Shown here: positions 21,781 through 34,455 of the stretch, in pieces | Layout: each line of letters opens with the position of its first letter | Position numbering within the stretch: the stretch's first letter is position 1 | Source: Magicicada septendecula | Taxonomy: Eukaryota; Arthropoda; Insecta; Hemiptera; Cicadidae | Direction of reading: 5' to 3' | Length of the DNA: 64,000 nucleotides | Assembly: GCA_034769895.1 (NCBI GenBank) | Contig: JAWRYS010000687.1 | Coordinates: 17,647-81,646, forward strand | Notes under the pieces: model-generated | Told to the model about the DNA's origin: nothing | Seen by the model: the letters and a program-made list of their open reading frames with translations, nothing else | Database searches by the model: none | Made by a program: the position numbers and the translations under genes

Positions 21781-22830
21781 TTAACCTCTTCTGTGACGGA
21801 CCTTGGGTACACGTTCCTTTCGGACTCCACTCTCTGAGAAACTATCTCGCGTTGAGGTGTACTGACTGGCTTCTTCGGAATCAGAATCAAGGCAACTTAC
21901 CTCACTACTTTCACTCCGCTTTGGATTATGCTCATCATCTAACTCCTCTACTTGTCTTTCTTCCAATCCTTCCTTCTTTTCCTCATCTTCTACAATTTCC
22001 CCTTCTTCGTCCACATAATCCAAATCACCATCACGACACTGCACATCCTCAGCATCTTCCAGTTGCTCCTCTGATCCATCTTCAACCGCGTCTTCGCTCA
22101 ACTCCTCACCAATTTCTTCATCACATTGGTCACCAGCCGCTTCACAAGCTTCTTCACCAACTTCTTGACTAACCTCTTCTCCAATCCCATTTTCCTCAAC
22201 ACGTTCATCATCAACATCATCGCCATCACGTCCACTACCACCATCAGAACACTGCACATCTTCATCCTCCAGTTGCTCACCTGGTCCGCATGAAACTTCT
22301 CTCCGTTCCTCGGAATCCTCAACACTACTTACAGAAGGCGTCTGCACATCTTCACACACTACATCATTCTCACTCACACACTCCACAACGCTGCCCCCAA
22401 ATTTCTCCTCGACTTCTACCTCATCTACTTCTACCACACTTGCGGCATGAACATCCCCTTGTCCACCCACAACCTCAGAAACACTTGCAGCCCGGACATC
22501 CCTGTGTCCATCTGCAACTTCAGACTCTACAGTCTCCCTAACACCTACAACTATACCTTCCTGTGCAGCATCCGCAGACCGCTCTTCTGCCTCTTCTGTC
22601 GATTCCACTCCTTGACCACTCTCAGCAACTGCAACGTCCTCAACATTTTCCACCCTGGAATCCAGCTGTCCAGGCTCAGGTGCAATGACTAAATTAATTT
22701 CTACTGGCGATGGTAAAGCTACACTCTCAAGTGACTTCTCACATCCCGGCGTAGGCAATGATGATGTTACCGGATCTGGATCCCTCACGAACGATACGGG
22801 ACAAATTCTGCGGCATCTGGATTCAGCCAT
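21781..22830 (-). CDS. ORF2 acidic protein, copy 4
   Basis: Full length (349 codons) with Asp122Gly and Glu215Gly. In window order this is the last copy that keeps Glu296 and the basic C-terminal tail. Confidence 0.6.
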   Translation of the reverse strand: MAESRCRRICPVSFVRDPDPVTSSLPTPGCEKSLESVALPSPVEINLVIAPEPGQLDSRVENVEDVAVAESGQGVESTEEAEERSADAAQEGIVVGVRETVESEVADGHRDVRAASVSEVVGGQGDVHAASVVEVDEVEVEEKFGGSVVECVSENDVVCEDVQTPSVSSVEDSEERREVSCGPGEQLEDEDVQCSDGGSGRDGDDVDDERVEENGIGEEVSQEVGEEACEAAGDQCDEEIGEELSEDAVEDGSEEQLEDAEDVQCRDGDLDYVDEEGEIVEDEEKKEGLEERQVEELDDEHNPKRSESSEVSCLDSDSEEASQYTSTRDSFSESGVRKERVPKVRHRRG

Positions 22831-23840
22831 GACGTCCTCTTCGAGTCCTGTAACTCAGTATTAACTGACGTGTTCTTAGGCTCTTGTATTGATCCACAGA
22901 AGTTATTCCGCTTTTCTTCTTCTGCTTCACCTTCTTCATCCACTACTCTCCCAGGCACTTGTACTTCCTCTTGAACCTTTACAGTGTCCTTTTTCTCCGA
23001 ATAGGAATAACGCCTTGGTACAGGCTCCCTACTTGACGATGTTTGTTCCCTAATATAATTTCTTCTTCCCCTGTTAATTTCGTATTTCTTTGTTTTCTGT
23101 GCTGTAGCTGTTGTTACCGTCTTCACACTTGCCACCCCCTTGTAGCCTCCATTACTTCCGGAATATTCAGGCTTTCTAAACGTCTCTTGTGTTCTCCTCC
23201 AACCACCATGTTTTTCCTTTTTGGCTCTTCCTGATGAACCACTGGAGTATTGGACATCTGCGGCATCTCTTCCCCGGGACTCGTCAACCTCCTGGACCGT
23301 TCTTGAAACCACACACAGCCGTTCAAGGTCCGCAAAACAACGTGGACGGTCCGCGAATACTAAACGAGATCTCTCTTGGGGAGTCAGTCCTTCCAGAATC
23401 GCTTGTACCACTTCTGTCTCGGGCAACGCCAACCTTAACACCCGGGCAGCTTTCCGTATATCGTGCACGAAGTCCCCTAACGCCTCTCCGTTGGCCTGTA
23501 GGCGATAGAATCTTTCAAGCTTAAGCTGGGCACGTCGTCGAATGGGTAGGAAGAAGTTCAACACCTCCCCATGGAAAGCATCCACACTGTCACCCCGACG
23601 CAGAGTGTTGGTGACCAACCCTGCCAATGAACCCCGGCAATACGGGTATATAAGGGACAAGACCTCCCCATCGGACACCCCCGGGAAATCTGCCAACTGC
23701 AGAACAAGATCTAAGAAAACTAGCAACTGCTCCTCATCTATTCCATCTAACACTGAAAGTTTCTGGAGAACTCCTGAAAGAGGGTGGGGCAATTTCTGAT
23801 AGCATACCGCCGCCAGAATTGCACAATTCAAAACAAACAA
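22785..23840 (-). CDS. ORF1 Gag capsid protein, copy 4
   Basis: Open for 351 codons, no methionine. It has Ala138 and Val145 (ALPETEVVQ), the variant also found in copies 7 and 9, but keeps Ser269 as in copies 1 to 3. It therefore looks intermediate or recombinant between the left and right halves of the array. Confidence 0.85.
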   Translation of the reverse strand: MFVLNCAILAAVCYQKLPHPLSGVLQKLSVLDGIDEEQLLVFLDLVLQLADFPGVSDGEVLSLIYPYCRGSLAGLVTNTLRRGDSVDAFHGEVLNFFLPIRRRAQLKLERFYRLQANGEALGDFVHDIRKAARVLRLALPETEVVQAILEGLTPQERSRLVFADRPRCFADLERLCVVSRTVQEVDESRGRDAADVQYSSGSSGRAKKEKHGGWRRTQETFRKPEYSGSNGGYKGVASVKTVTTATAQKTKKYEINRGRRNYIREQTSSSREPVPRRYSYSEKKDTVKVQEEVQVPGRVVDEEGEAEEEKRNNFCGSIQEPKNTSVNTELQDSKRTSWLNPDAAEFVPYRS

Positions 23841-24467
23841 TCATAAAACAAATCCCCACTAAACACCTAACACAAACATAACCTACAAAAACATATTCAC
23901 AAGAATCAGAAAAAACCCAATTACTGTCCTTCCTTTGAGCGACCCCCGGGTTCTCTAGCGCTGCGGAGACCTGGCCTACTTCGGAACCATCTACTCACAC
24001 CACAGAAGGAGACAAGCAACAACCAACAATACTGAACACACATCACATCAAACATCAATTCGACACACACGTCTCACCAACACATAACTCACAGAAACCA
24101 ACTAGCAATCAGAATTCATAATTCGGGAACTAGTAATCAAAAGTTAACAGGAATTAAGTCGGTGACGGTACCGACTTCCGATCGGGCCATACCGCATCCC
24201 GCTAATGTCACACGCTAAACTCCGACCCTGAATCAGCCACGTTCTATCACCCAGGCAACTCTTGAAACCCCCCCGGTAGTTCAACCTCTCAAATTTTCTA
24301 AACACCAATACCCGCCCCGTGGTGCGACCAGACTCACAAGTTATATGACCTAAACTAGCCTACACGGGCATATACCTAAAAAAAAAAAACAATGGCATAA
24401 CAATAGCATAGTATTTCCGAGTTTGCAAGCCCCGTCACACCCAAGGACCCAAGGGTTCCCCTCGAAT

Positions 24468-24486
24468 GAACCACGCTCTGCTACCA
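24468..24486 (-). promoter_or_regulatory. tRNA-iMet primer-binding site, copy 4
   Basis: Identical site, two bases from the LTR end at 24489. Confidence 0.75.
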
Positions 24487-24488
24487 TT

Positions 24489-25822
24489 TGTAACCCCTCT
24501 TTCCTTTTTATACTGTATATAAATTTTTTTTTGTATTTTATTTTGTTTTTTGTACTTATATTTTTTTTTGAAAGAGAAGCCACAAGTTATTTAAAACTAG
24601 GCCGGAGCCTAGAGAAGTCAAAAATGTGCTGGGTCCAGTATGACGGGACTTACAATGAAACTCGGCTGTAATATAACAATAACAACTTTTATTTTGCCCC
24701 CATAATTCGTTACATATATATATATATCCTGCAAATCACATCGTTATCACATGTCCAGGGCAATAGCCCTCAAAATACATAATAAACAAATAATTTTCAT
24801 ATCCTTAATCGTGTCAAGACAATAGCTTCCTATCCCTATAAACATATATATATATATATCTGGTAACATTCTGTAATTATGTAACTTCCCCCCCCTTTTT
24901 GTTACTAACACTTAACATTGACAACACGTACAGAAACATAAAGACACATACACTCGTAATTATATACATATATTATAAACACCTAATACCCTTGGAATAC
25001 GCATGCTCAACAGGCAGTGTTTCTACAAAGCCCTAAAACCGGCAATCATAAATGTTCGCCCTTCAGTCACCGTCATTCATCAATTTCCATTAATTTAAAT
25101 AATTAAGAAAAACCCCCGAAAGGATGATAATCACTCATAAACCATAAGAGAGACCGGACCGCCCATATGTATAGATAGCATCTGATAAATGGCCCACCAT
25201 GAGCATATGAAATTCTTTAAGTTCCTTAGACATCACATAAATGAGAAAAATCCTCATCACCTGATTTTAAGCAATTGGTATGAGTCAATTTTTGTTTTAC
25301 AAATCCAGATGGATACATGTACCAGTATAGGCTTTTACAATGTCAAAAAAAATTAATCAGTATATGCTTTTACAAGGTCAAAAAAATTAATCAGTATATG
25401 CTTTTACAAGGTTAAAAAAAATTAATCAGTATATGCCCAGAAAAATATGAAAGTTCTTTTCTGTTAAAGCCGGATGGCTGTATATAAATGAGTTTATAAT
25501 AACTGACTGTTGTATCCTAGCGGATGTGGGAGCTCGCCAGCCTGTACTTAACCATGTGTGACAGGAATCAAACCTGCCTTAAACTGCATGAACGTGTGCC
25601 TGGCAAAAACTATGTCCCCTTTTATCCCCCGAAAACAGCCTAAAAAAAGAAAACGAAACCCCCCCCAGCTCTTACATGTTAAACCAAAATGAAATTAAAA
25701 TATAAACCCCGTTCTGAACCAGCCGGAACAGAACCCCGAACATGTGACATAAATTTTGTAGTAAGCATAGTAATGACTATTGGCTATATATGAAAATATT
25801 TAAGTGTAAAAAATCTCTAGCA
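24489..25822 (-). repeat. LTR between copies 4 and 5
   Basis: 1334 bp. It carries a gagctcgcc variant near 25531 and the ccccagctc variant near 25666. The latter recurs in the residual LTRs of copies 7 and 9, which suggests those came from a copy like this one. Confidence 0.55.
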
Positions 25823-28005
25823 CGCTCCCCCAGTGCAGCACACAATTACAAACATCGTACTTAGTTTTATGAAGTTAAATTATTAAAGTCACATGATGTT
25901 CAGAATGAATGTTCAGCTGACACACCCTATAGTAGACTGTCTAGCCACGTGGGCACATGGTTTCAAAAGAAATTTAAACTGTGAATCAGGAGCACGGCAG
26001 GCCCGGCCAACAAAAAATAAAAGAGTTCATATCACCTTAATTATGAGCATGTGCTTCATCTTGAGTGTGTTCACCAGACTCCCTCCTCCGAACAGGTGTG
26101 TGTATGATGGTTCATGGCTGATGAGGATGTCGTTATATCAGCGTCGACCAGCATCTCTGGCTTAGGCGAGAACCCTGGGAATTCATAAAAATTAGAAATG
26201 CTGTTCATGAAATTTGTCCACCCAAGTTCCCAGGTAAATAACCTCAGAACGGGCCTTCAACCAACTCAAGATAAATGCACAAAGTTTCGGTTATTATTTC
26301 TTTGCAAATTGCTTAAAGAGTAGTAATGTCTACCATGGGATGATTAACTCAAAAAATAAAAAGATATTATTAAAAGGCATAGAGTAACAGTCACTTGCAC
26401 GAGCTCTTAACACGCGCCGACAGAATCCAACAGGTTAGATTGCCACGTGGTGGCACAATTATTGCAATTTGCCAAAAAATGATCACATTCAAGGCACTCA
26501 CAGTTGCACACAACTAAAATATTAATAGTGTTTCCTCTAAGGGTGGTCTCACAAGTTTTTTTTACTGCCATAATTAATTAAGAAAACACGCGTGCCGTCT
26601 GTTGCCTGCACGTGCACAATTCAACTCCATGCCTACGCACTGACTTTAGCTTATAATTTATATAACGCTCTATGCAACAATTACAGTGACTCTTATATTA
26701 TAATAATCATAAAAAGAATATGAGCTGTCTATACTGAACGTTAAATAAATCTTTTAAGGCACACACTGCCCGGTCGCACCAAACCATTCGTCTTTCTCAT
26801 ACGGCTGCATAAATTTCGTTAATTAAATTTAATTATTTTTGACTCACACAATAAGATGCTATGATCACTTACCGGGAAGTCTCGTAAATTTAGCCTGCCA
26901 TCAGAGTAGAAGAAAGAACGGCGTAGTATAATCTGTTCGGATCAGGAGTCTGTTGTTTCTCTGAGTGCCGGTCTGTGACTGAATTCAGCAATTACGCTGC
27001 AACAAAAAGCCCCACTGGCCCATAGAATGCTCGCGCCGCTTCAACGGTGCCGTCCAAATTTCGTCGCTCTAACTGACCTTTGCGTTCGCGTTATTTTAAA
27101 ATTAATTTTCTAAAACCTTCGACTGCCGGGTTAGGCAAACACCGGCACACCCCCACCCCGAAAAGGCAACCCAGTTGCCCCACACTTAAACACGGGAGAG
27201 TACCCTGCAGTGTACCCCCTTCTCAAAACAAGCTGGTGGACTTCGTGGTTATGGTGGCCCAGCAGCACTTGCTCTCAGGAGAACAGAGGAACCTCACAAC
27301 TGCGTTCATTCCTCATGCGACCCTCTCCGCCATGCCAACCCCACGGGACCGCCCCAACACGTCACCCTCTCCGGTGACCATCACCTACTCACACCGGTCC
27401 CACTCACATACTCGTCCTAAGACCAAACAAGGTATCTCCCACCTTGGTATGTGAGTGACCGCACTACCTCTCGTCCATCTCTTGGACCAACCAGCCACAT
27501 GCACCAACAAGGCATCTCCATCCCTGCCATATGGCTGGCCCACATCCCTACACAAGGGCGGACGGCCCCGCTCAGCCAGACAGAGAGGACCGCACCAAGG
27601 GCACGCGAACATTAATCTCAACTCTTACTCAACAAAACACCACGACTAGCAAGGGGGTTTTACTTCTCTACCGACGTCGATACACAACAAATACAATTCT
27701 CTCTCTCAACAAAAACACCCGGGAAACAACCGAAGAATGCGGCATGGCTCGACCTCTACACTTACCAAAAATCAAAATCAAACCACTATGAACAAGGAAA
27801 CAACAGCACGCTATCACTCTCCATCATAACTCTCAGAACCAAAACAGGGAATACTGACGATCTCCAAGACCACGACAAATCTAAGGGCACTTTCCAACTC
27901 TCTAACTTTCTCTATGACAATCTTCCAGAACAGGGGAAACTGACAATCTCGAGGACCACAATCTAATCACTTCCGGGAAGTCTCTCTAAACTCCTTATTG
28001 ATAGA

Positions 28006-28030
28006 TTTTTTTTTTTTTTTTTTTTTTTTT
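28006..28030 (-). repeat. Poly(A) tract (25), copy 5
   Basis: Uninterrupted run of 25. Confidence 0.9.
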
Positions 28031-28394
28031 ACTAAGGGGAGGGGTAGGAAAATCGGGAAGATGAAATGGGGCAAGGATCATTAAAGGGTCAATAGCTAGG
28101 AGTAAGGGTAAGGACCTGGTTCCCTCCGAAAAGGAAAATGACTGGAGAAAACCAAGGCTCGCGTGGGCAGGGGCGCAACCCTGAAGTAGACGAACACCAC
28201 TGGGACTGTGGGGAACATCTACCCGCTACCCGTTAACCTCTTCTGTGACGGACCTTGGGTACACGTTCCTTTCGGACTCCACTCTCTGAGAAACTATCTC
28301 GCGTTGAGGTGTACTGACTGGCTTCTTCGGAATCAGAATCAAGGCAACTTACCTCACTACTTTCACTCCGCTTTGGATTATGCTCATCATCTAA

Positions 28395-29282
28395 CTACTC
28401 TACTTGTCTTTCTTCCAATCCTTCCTTCTTTTCCTCATCTTCTACAATTTCCCCTTCTTCGTCCACATAATCCAAATCACCATCACGACACTGCACATCC
28501 TCAGCATCTTCCAGTTGCTCCTCTGATCCATCTTCAACCGCGTCTTCGCTCAACTCCTCACCAATTTCTTCATCACATTGGTCACCAGCCGCTTCACAAG
28601 CTTCTTCACCAACTTCTTGACTAACCTCTTCTCCAATCCCATTTTCCTCAACACGTTCATCATCAACATCATCGCCATCACGTCCACTACCACCATCAGA
28701 ACACTGCACATCTTCATCCTCCAGTTGCTCACCTGGTCCGCATGAAACTTCTCTCCGTTCCTCGGAATCCTCAACACTACTTACAGAAGGCGTCTGCACA
28801 TCTTCACACACTACATCATTCTCACTCACACACTCCACAACGCTGCCCCCAAATTTCTCCTCGACTTCTACCTCATCTACTTCTACCACACTTGCGGCAT
28901 GAACATCCCCTTGTCCATCCACAACCTCAGAAACACTTGCAGCCCGGACATCCCTGTGTCCATCTGCAACTTCAGACTCTACAGTCTCCCTAACACCTAC
29001 AACTATACCTTCCTGTGCAGCATCCGCAGACCGCTCTTCTGCCTCTTCTGTCGATTCCACTCCTTGACCACTCTCAGCAACTGCAACGTCCTCAACATTT
29101 TCCACCCTGGAATCCAGCTGTCCAGGCTCAGGTGCAATGACTAAATTAATTTCTACTGGCGATGTTAAAGCTACACTCTCAAGTGACTTCTCACATCCCG
29201 GCGTAGGCAATGATGATGTTACCGGATCTGGATCCCTCACGAACGATACGGGACAAATTCTGCGGCATCTGGATTCAGCCAT
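28395..29282 (-). CDS. ORF2 acidic protein, truncated at 295, copy 5
   Basis: Codon 296 is TAG, so the product loses the last 54 residues including the basic tail. The old 3' part (to about 28233) is still present and otherwise unchanged. It also has Pro40Thr and Glu215Gly. The splice-donor string downstream of the stop is retained. Confidence 0.55.
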   Translation of the reverse strand: MAESRCRRICPVSFVRDPDPVTSSLPTPGCEKSLESVALTSPVEINLVIAPEPGQLDSRVENVEDVAVAESGQGVESTEEAEERSADAAQEGIVVGVRETVESEVADGHRDVRAASVSEVVDGQGDVHAASVVEVDEVEVEEKFGGSVVECVSENDVVCEDVQTPSVSSVEDSEERREVSCGPGEQLEDEDVQCSDGGSGRDGDDVDDERVEENGIGEEVSQEVGEEACEAAGDQCDEEIGEELSEDAVEDGSEEQLEDAEDVQCRDGDLDYVDEEGEIVEDEEKKEGLEERQVE

Positions 29283-30292
29283 GACGTCCTCTTCGAGTCC
29301 TGTAACTCAGTATTAACTGACGTGTTCTTAGGCTCTTGTATTGATCCACAGAAGTTATTCCGCTTTTCTTCTTCTGCTTCACCTTCTTCATCCACTACTC
29401 TCCCAGGCACTTGTACTTCCTCTTGAACCTTTACAGTGTCCTTTTTCTCCGAATAGGAATAACGCCTTGGTACAGGCTCCCTACTTGCCGATGTTTGTTC
29501 CCTAATATAATTTCTTCTTCCCCTGTTAATTTCGTATTTCTTTGTTTTCTGTGCTGTAGCTGTTGTTACCGTCTTCACACTTGCCACCCCCTTGTAGCCT
29601 CCATTACTTCCGGAATATTCAGGCTTTCTAAACGTCTCTTGTGTTCTCCTCCAACCACCATGTTTTTCCTTTTTGGCTCTTCCTGATGAACCACTGGAGT
29701 ATTGGACATCTGCGGCATCTCTTCCCCGGGACTCGTCAACCTCCTGGACCGTTCTTGAAACCACACACAGCCGTTCAAGGTCCGCAAAACAACGTGGACG
29801 GTCCGCGAATACTAAACGAGATCTCTCTTGGGGAGTCAGTCCTTCCAGAATCGCTTGTACCAATTCTGTCTCGGGCAACCCCAACCTTAACACCCGGACA
29901 GCTTTCCGTATATCGTGCACGAAGTCCCCTAACGCCTCTCCGTTGGCCTGTAGGCGATAGAATCTTTCAAGCTTAAGCTGGGCACGTCGTCGAATGGGTA
30001 GGAAGAAGTTCAACACCTCCCCATGGAAAGCATCCACACTGTCACCCCGACGCAGAGTGTTGGTGACCAACCCTGCCAATGAACCCCGGCAATACGGGTA
30101 TATAAGGGACAAGACCTCCCCATCGGACACCCCCGGGAAATCTGCCAACTGCAGAACAAGATCTAAGAAAACTAGCAACTGCTCCTCATCTATTCCATCT
30201 AACACTGAAAGTTTCTGGAGAACTCCTGAAAGAGGGTGGGGCAATTTCTGATAGCATACCGCCGCCAGAATTGCACAATTCAAAACAAACAA
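29237..30292 (-). CDS. ORF1 Gag capsid protein, copy 5
   Basis: Open for 351 codons, no methionine. It has Ala132Val, Val144Leu with Val145, and Ser269Ala. The same gag type recurs in copies 8 and 10. Its leader has lost 13 nt including a candidate splice donor, which would matter if the initiating AUG is supplied by splicing. Confidence 0.85.
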   Translation of the reverse strand: MFVLNCAILAAVCYQKLPHPLSGVLQKLSVLDGIDEEQLLVFLDLVLQLADFPGVSDGEVLSLIYPYCRGSLAGLVTNTLRRGDSVDAFHGEVLNFFLPIRRRAQLKLERFYRLQANGEALGDFVHDIRKAVRVLRLGLPETELVQAILEGLTPQERSRLVFADRPRCFADLERLCVVSRTVQEVDESRGRDAADVQYSSGSSGRAKKEKHGGWRRTQETFRKPEYSGSNGGYKGVASVKTVTTATAQKTKKYEINRGRRNYIREQTSASREPVPRRYSYSEKKDTVKVQEEVQVPGRVVDEEGEAEEEKRNNFCGSIQEPKNTSVNTELQDSKRTSWLNPDAAEFVPYRS

Positions 30293-30905
30293 TCATAAAA
30301 CAAATCCCCACTAAACACCTAACACAAACATAACCTACAAAAACATATTCACAAGAATCAGAAAAAACCCAATTACTGTCCTTCCTTTGAGCGACCCCCG
30401 GGTTCTCTAGCGCTGCGGAGACCTGGCCTACTTCGGAACCACAGAAGGAGACAAGCAACAACCAACAATACTGAACACACATCACATCAAACATCAATTC
30501 GACACACACGTCTCACCAACACATAACTCACAGAAAGCAACTAGCAATCAGAATTCATAATTCGGGAACTAGTAATCAAAAGTTAACAGGAATTAAGTCG
30601 GTGACGGTACCGACTTCCGATCGGGCCATACCGCATCCCGCTAATGTCACACGCTAAACTCCGACCCTGAATCAGCCACGTTCTATCACCCAGGCAACTC
30701 TTGAAACCCCCCCGGTAGTTCAACCTCTCAAATTTTCTAAACACCAATACCCGCCCCGTGGTGCGACCAGACTCACAAGTTATATGACCTAAACTAGCCT
30801 ACACGGGCATATACCTAAAAAAAAAAACAATGGCATAACAATAGCATAGTATTTCCGAGTTTGCAAGCCCCGTCACACCCAAGGACCCAAGGGTTCCCCT
30901 CGAAT
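30293..30905 (-). other. Leader of copy 5 with 13-nt deletion
   Basis: 13 nt (including plus-strand ctactcacacc) are missing between 30440 and 30441. Both candidate splice donors of the leader are lost. Confidence 0.8.
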
Positions 30906-30924
30906 GAACCACGCTCTGCTACCA
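30906..30924 (-). promoter_or_regulatory. tRNA-iMet primer-binding site, copy 5
   Basis: Identical site, two bases from the LTR end at 30927. Confidence 0.75.
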
Positions 30925-30926
30925 TT

Positions 30927-32271
30927 TGTAACCCCTCTTTCCTTTTTATGCTGTATATAAATTTTTTTTTGTATTTTATTTTGTTTTTTGTACTTATATT
31001 TTTTTTTGAAAGAGAAGCCACAAGTTATTTAAAACTAGGCCGGAGCCTAGAGAAGTCAAAAATGTGCTGGGTCCAGTATGACGGGACTTACAATGAAACT
31101 CGGCTGTAATATAACAATAACAACTTTTATTTTGCCCCCATAATTCGTTACATATATATATATATATATATATATCCTGCAAATCACATCGTTATCACAT
31201 GTCCAGGGCAATAGCCCTCAAAATACATAATAAACAAATAATTTTCATATCCTTAATCGTGTCAAGACAATAGCTTCCTATCCCTATAAACATATATATA
31301 TATATATCTGGTAACATTCTGTAATTATGTAACTTCCCCCCCCTTTTTGTTACTAACACTTAACATTGACAACACGTAGAGAAACATAAAGACACATACA
31401 CTCGTAATTATATACATATATTATAAACACCTAATACCCTTGGAATACGCATGCTCAACAGGCAGTGTTTCTACAAAGCCCTAAAACCGGCAATCATAAA
31501 TGTTCGCCCTTCAGTCACCGTCATTCATCAATTTCCATTAATTTAAATAATTAAGAAAAACCCCCGAAAGGATAATAATCACTCATAAACCATAAGAGAG
31601 ACCGGACCGCCCATATGTATAGATAGCATCTGATAATTGGCCCACCATGAGCATATGAAATTCTTTAAGTTTCTTAGACATCACATAAATGAGAAAAATC
31701 CTCATCACCTGATTTTAAGCAATTGGTATGAGTCAATTTTTGTTTTACAAATCCAGATGGATACATGTACCAGTATAGGCTTTTACAATGTCAAAAAAAA
31801 TTAATCAGTATATGCTTTTACAAGGTCAAAAAAATTAATCAGTATATGCTTTTACAAGGTTAAAAAAAATTAATCAGTATATGCCCAGAAAAATATGAAA
31901 GTTCTTTTCTGTTAAAGCCGGATGGCTGTATATAAATGAGTTTATAATAACTGACTGTTGTATCCTAGCGGATGTGGGAGCGCGCCAGCCTGTACTTAAC
32001 CATGTGTGACAGGAATCAAACCTGCCTTAAACTGCATGAACGTGTGCCTGGCAAAAACTATGTCCCCTTTTATCCCACGAAAACAGCCTAAAAAAAGAAA
32101 ACGAAACCCCCCCCCAGCCCTTACATGTTAAACCAAAATGAAATTAAAATATAAACCCCGTTCTGAACCAGCCGGAACAGAACCCCGAACATGTGACATA
32201 AATTTTGTAGTAAGCATAGTAATGACTATTGGCTATATATGAAAATATTTAAGTGTAAAAAATCTCTAGCA
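30927..32271 (-). repeat. LTR between copies 5 and 6
   Basis: 1345 bp. The TA run after gttaca is expanded (31151-31174), as in the LTR of copy 10. Confidence 0.55.
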
Positions 32272-34451
32272 CGCTCCCCCAGTGCAGCACACAATTACAA
32301 ACATCGTACTTAGTTTTATGAAGTTAAATTATTAAAGTCACATGATGTTCAGAATGAATGTTCAGCTGACACACCCTATAGTAGACTGTCTAGCCACGTG
32401 GGCACATGGTTTCAAAAGAAATTTAAACTGTGAATCAGGAGCACGGCAGGCCCGGCCAACGAAAAATAAAAGAGTTCATATCACCTTAATTATGAGCATG
32501 TGCTTCATCTTGAGTGTGTTCACCAGACTCCCTCCTCCGAACAGGTGTGTGTATGATGGTTCATGGCTGATGAGGATGTCGTTATATCAGCGTCGACCAG
32601 CATCTCTGGCTTAGGCGAGAACCCTGGGAATTCATAAAAATTAGAAATGCTGTTCATGAAATTTGTCCACCCAAGTTCCCAGGTAAATAACCTCAGAACG
32701 GGCCTTCAACCAACTCAAGATAAATGCACAAAGTTTCGGTTATTATTTCTTTGCAAATCGCTTAAAGAGTAGTAATGTCTACCATTTTTATGATTAACTC
32801 AAAAAATAAAAAGATATTGTTAAAAGGCGTAGAGTAACAGTCACTTGCACGAGCTGTTAACACGCGCCGACAGAATCCAACAGGTTAGATTGCCACGTGG
32901 TGGCACAATTATTGCAATTTGCCAAAAAATGATCACATTCAAGGCACTCACAGTTGCACACAACTAAAATATTAATAGTGTTTCCTCTAAGGGTGGTCTC
33001 ACAAGTTATTTTTACTGCCATAATTAATTAAGAAAACACGCGTGCCGTCTGTTGCCTGCACGTGCACAATTCAACTCCATGCCTACGCACTGACTTTAGC
33101 TTATAATTTATATAACGCTCTATGCAACAATTACAGTGACTCTTATATTATAATAATCATAAAAAGAATATGAGCTGTCTATACTGAACGTTAAATAAAT
33201 CTTTTAAGGCACACACTGCCCGGTCGCACCAAACCATTCGTCTTTCTCATACGGCTGCATAAATTTCGTTAATTAAATTTAATTATTTTTGACTCACACA
33301 ATAAGATGCTATGATCACTTACCGGGAAGTCTCGTAAATTTAGCCTGCCATCAGAGTAGAAGAAACAACGGCGTAGTACAATCTGTTCGGATCAGGAGTC
33401 TGTTGTTTCTCTGAGTGCCGGTCTGTGACTGAATTCAGCAATTACGCTGCAACAAAAAGCCCCACTGGCCTATAGAATGCTCGCGCCGCTTCAACGGTGC
33501 CGTCCAAATTTCGTCGCTCTAACTGACCTTTGCGGTCGCGTTATTTTAAAATTAATTTTCTAAAACCTTCGACTGCCGGGTTAGGCAAACACCGGCACAC
33601 CCCCACCCCGAAAGGGCAACCCAGTTTCCCCACACTTAAACTCGGGAGAGTACCCTGCAGTGTACCCCCTTCTCAAAACAAGCTGGTGGACTTCGTGGTT
33701 ATGGTGGCCCAGCAGCACTTGCTCTCAGGAGAACAGAGGAACCTCACAACTGCGTTCATTCCTCATGCGACCCTCTCCGCCATGCCAACCCCACGGGACC
33801 GCCCCAACACATCACCCTCTCCGGTGACCATCACCTACTCACACCGGTCCCACTCACATACTCGTCCTAAGACCAAACAAGGTATCTCCCACCTTGGTAT
33901 GTGAGTGACCGCACTACCTCTCGTCCATCTCTTGGACCAACCAGCCACATGCACCAACAAGGCATCTCCATCCCTGCCATATGGCTGGCCCACATCCCTA
34001 CACAAGGGCGGACGGCCCCGCTCAGCCAGACAGAGAGGACCGCACCAAGGGCACGCGAACATTAATCTCAACTCTTACTCAACAAAACACCACGACTAGC
34101 AAGGGGGTTTTACTTCTTTACCGACGTCGATACACAACAAATACAATTCTCTCTCTCAACAAAAACACCCGGGAAACAACCGAAGAATGCGGCATGGCTC
34201 GACCTCTACACTTACCAAAAATCAAAATCAAACCACTATGAACAAGGAAACAACAGCACGCTATCACTCTCCATCATAACTCTCAGAACCAAAACAGGGA
34301 ATACTGACGATCTCCAAGACCACGACAAATCTAAGGGCACTTTCCAACTCTCTAACTTTCTCTATGACAATCTTCCAGAACAGGGGAAACTGACAATCTC
34401 GAGGACCACAATCTAATCACTTCCGGGAAGTCTCTCTAAACTCCTTATTGA

Positions 34452-34455
<4 letters not shown>

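Larger units (their letters stand above)
19379..25822 (-). mobile_element. Element copy 4
   Basis: A complete unit with open ORF1 and full-length ORF2. A private 8-nt deletion near 20896 lies in the non-coding downstream third. It is the sister of copy 3 in that third and in the T tract, but its gag variant (Ala138, Val145) matches copies 7 and 9. Confidence 0.85.
25823..32271 (-). mobile_element. Element copy 5
   Basis: ORF1 is open, and ORF2 is the first in window order to carry the codon-296 stop. A 13-nt deletion in the leader (at 30440/30441) is shared only with copy 10. Confidence 0.85.

Noticed and set aside
30186-30509. 107-codon minus-strand frame upstream of and overlapping gag in copies 5 and 10
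   Set aside because: It is open only because of the 13-nt leader deletion in those copies; other copies break it. Its first codon is GTG. It is useful for locating upstream AUGs but not a conserved gene.
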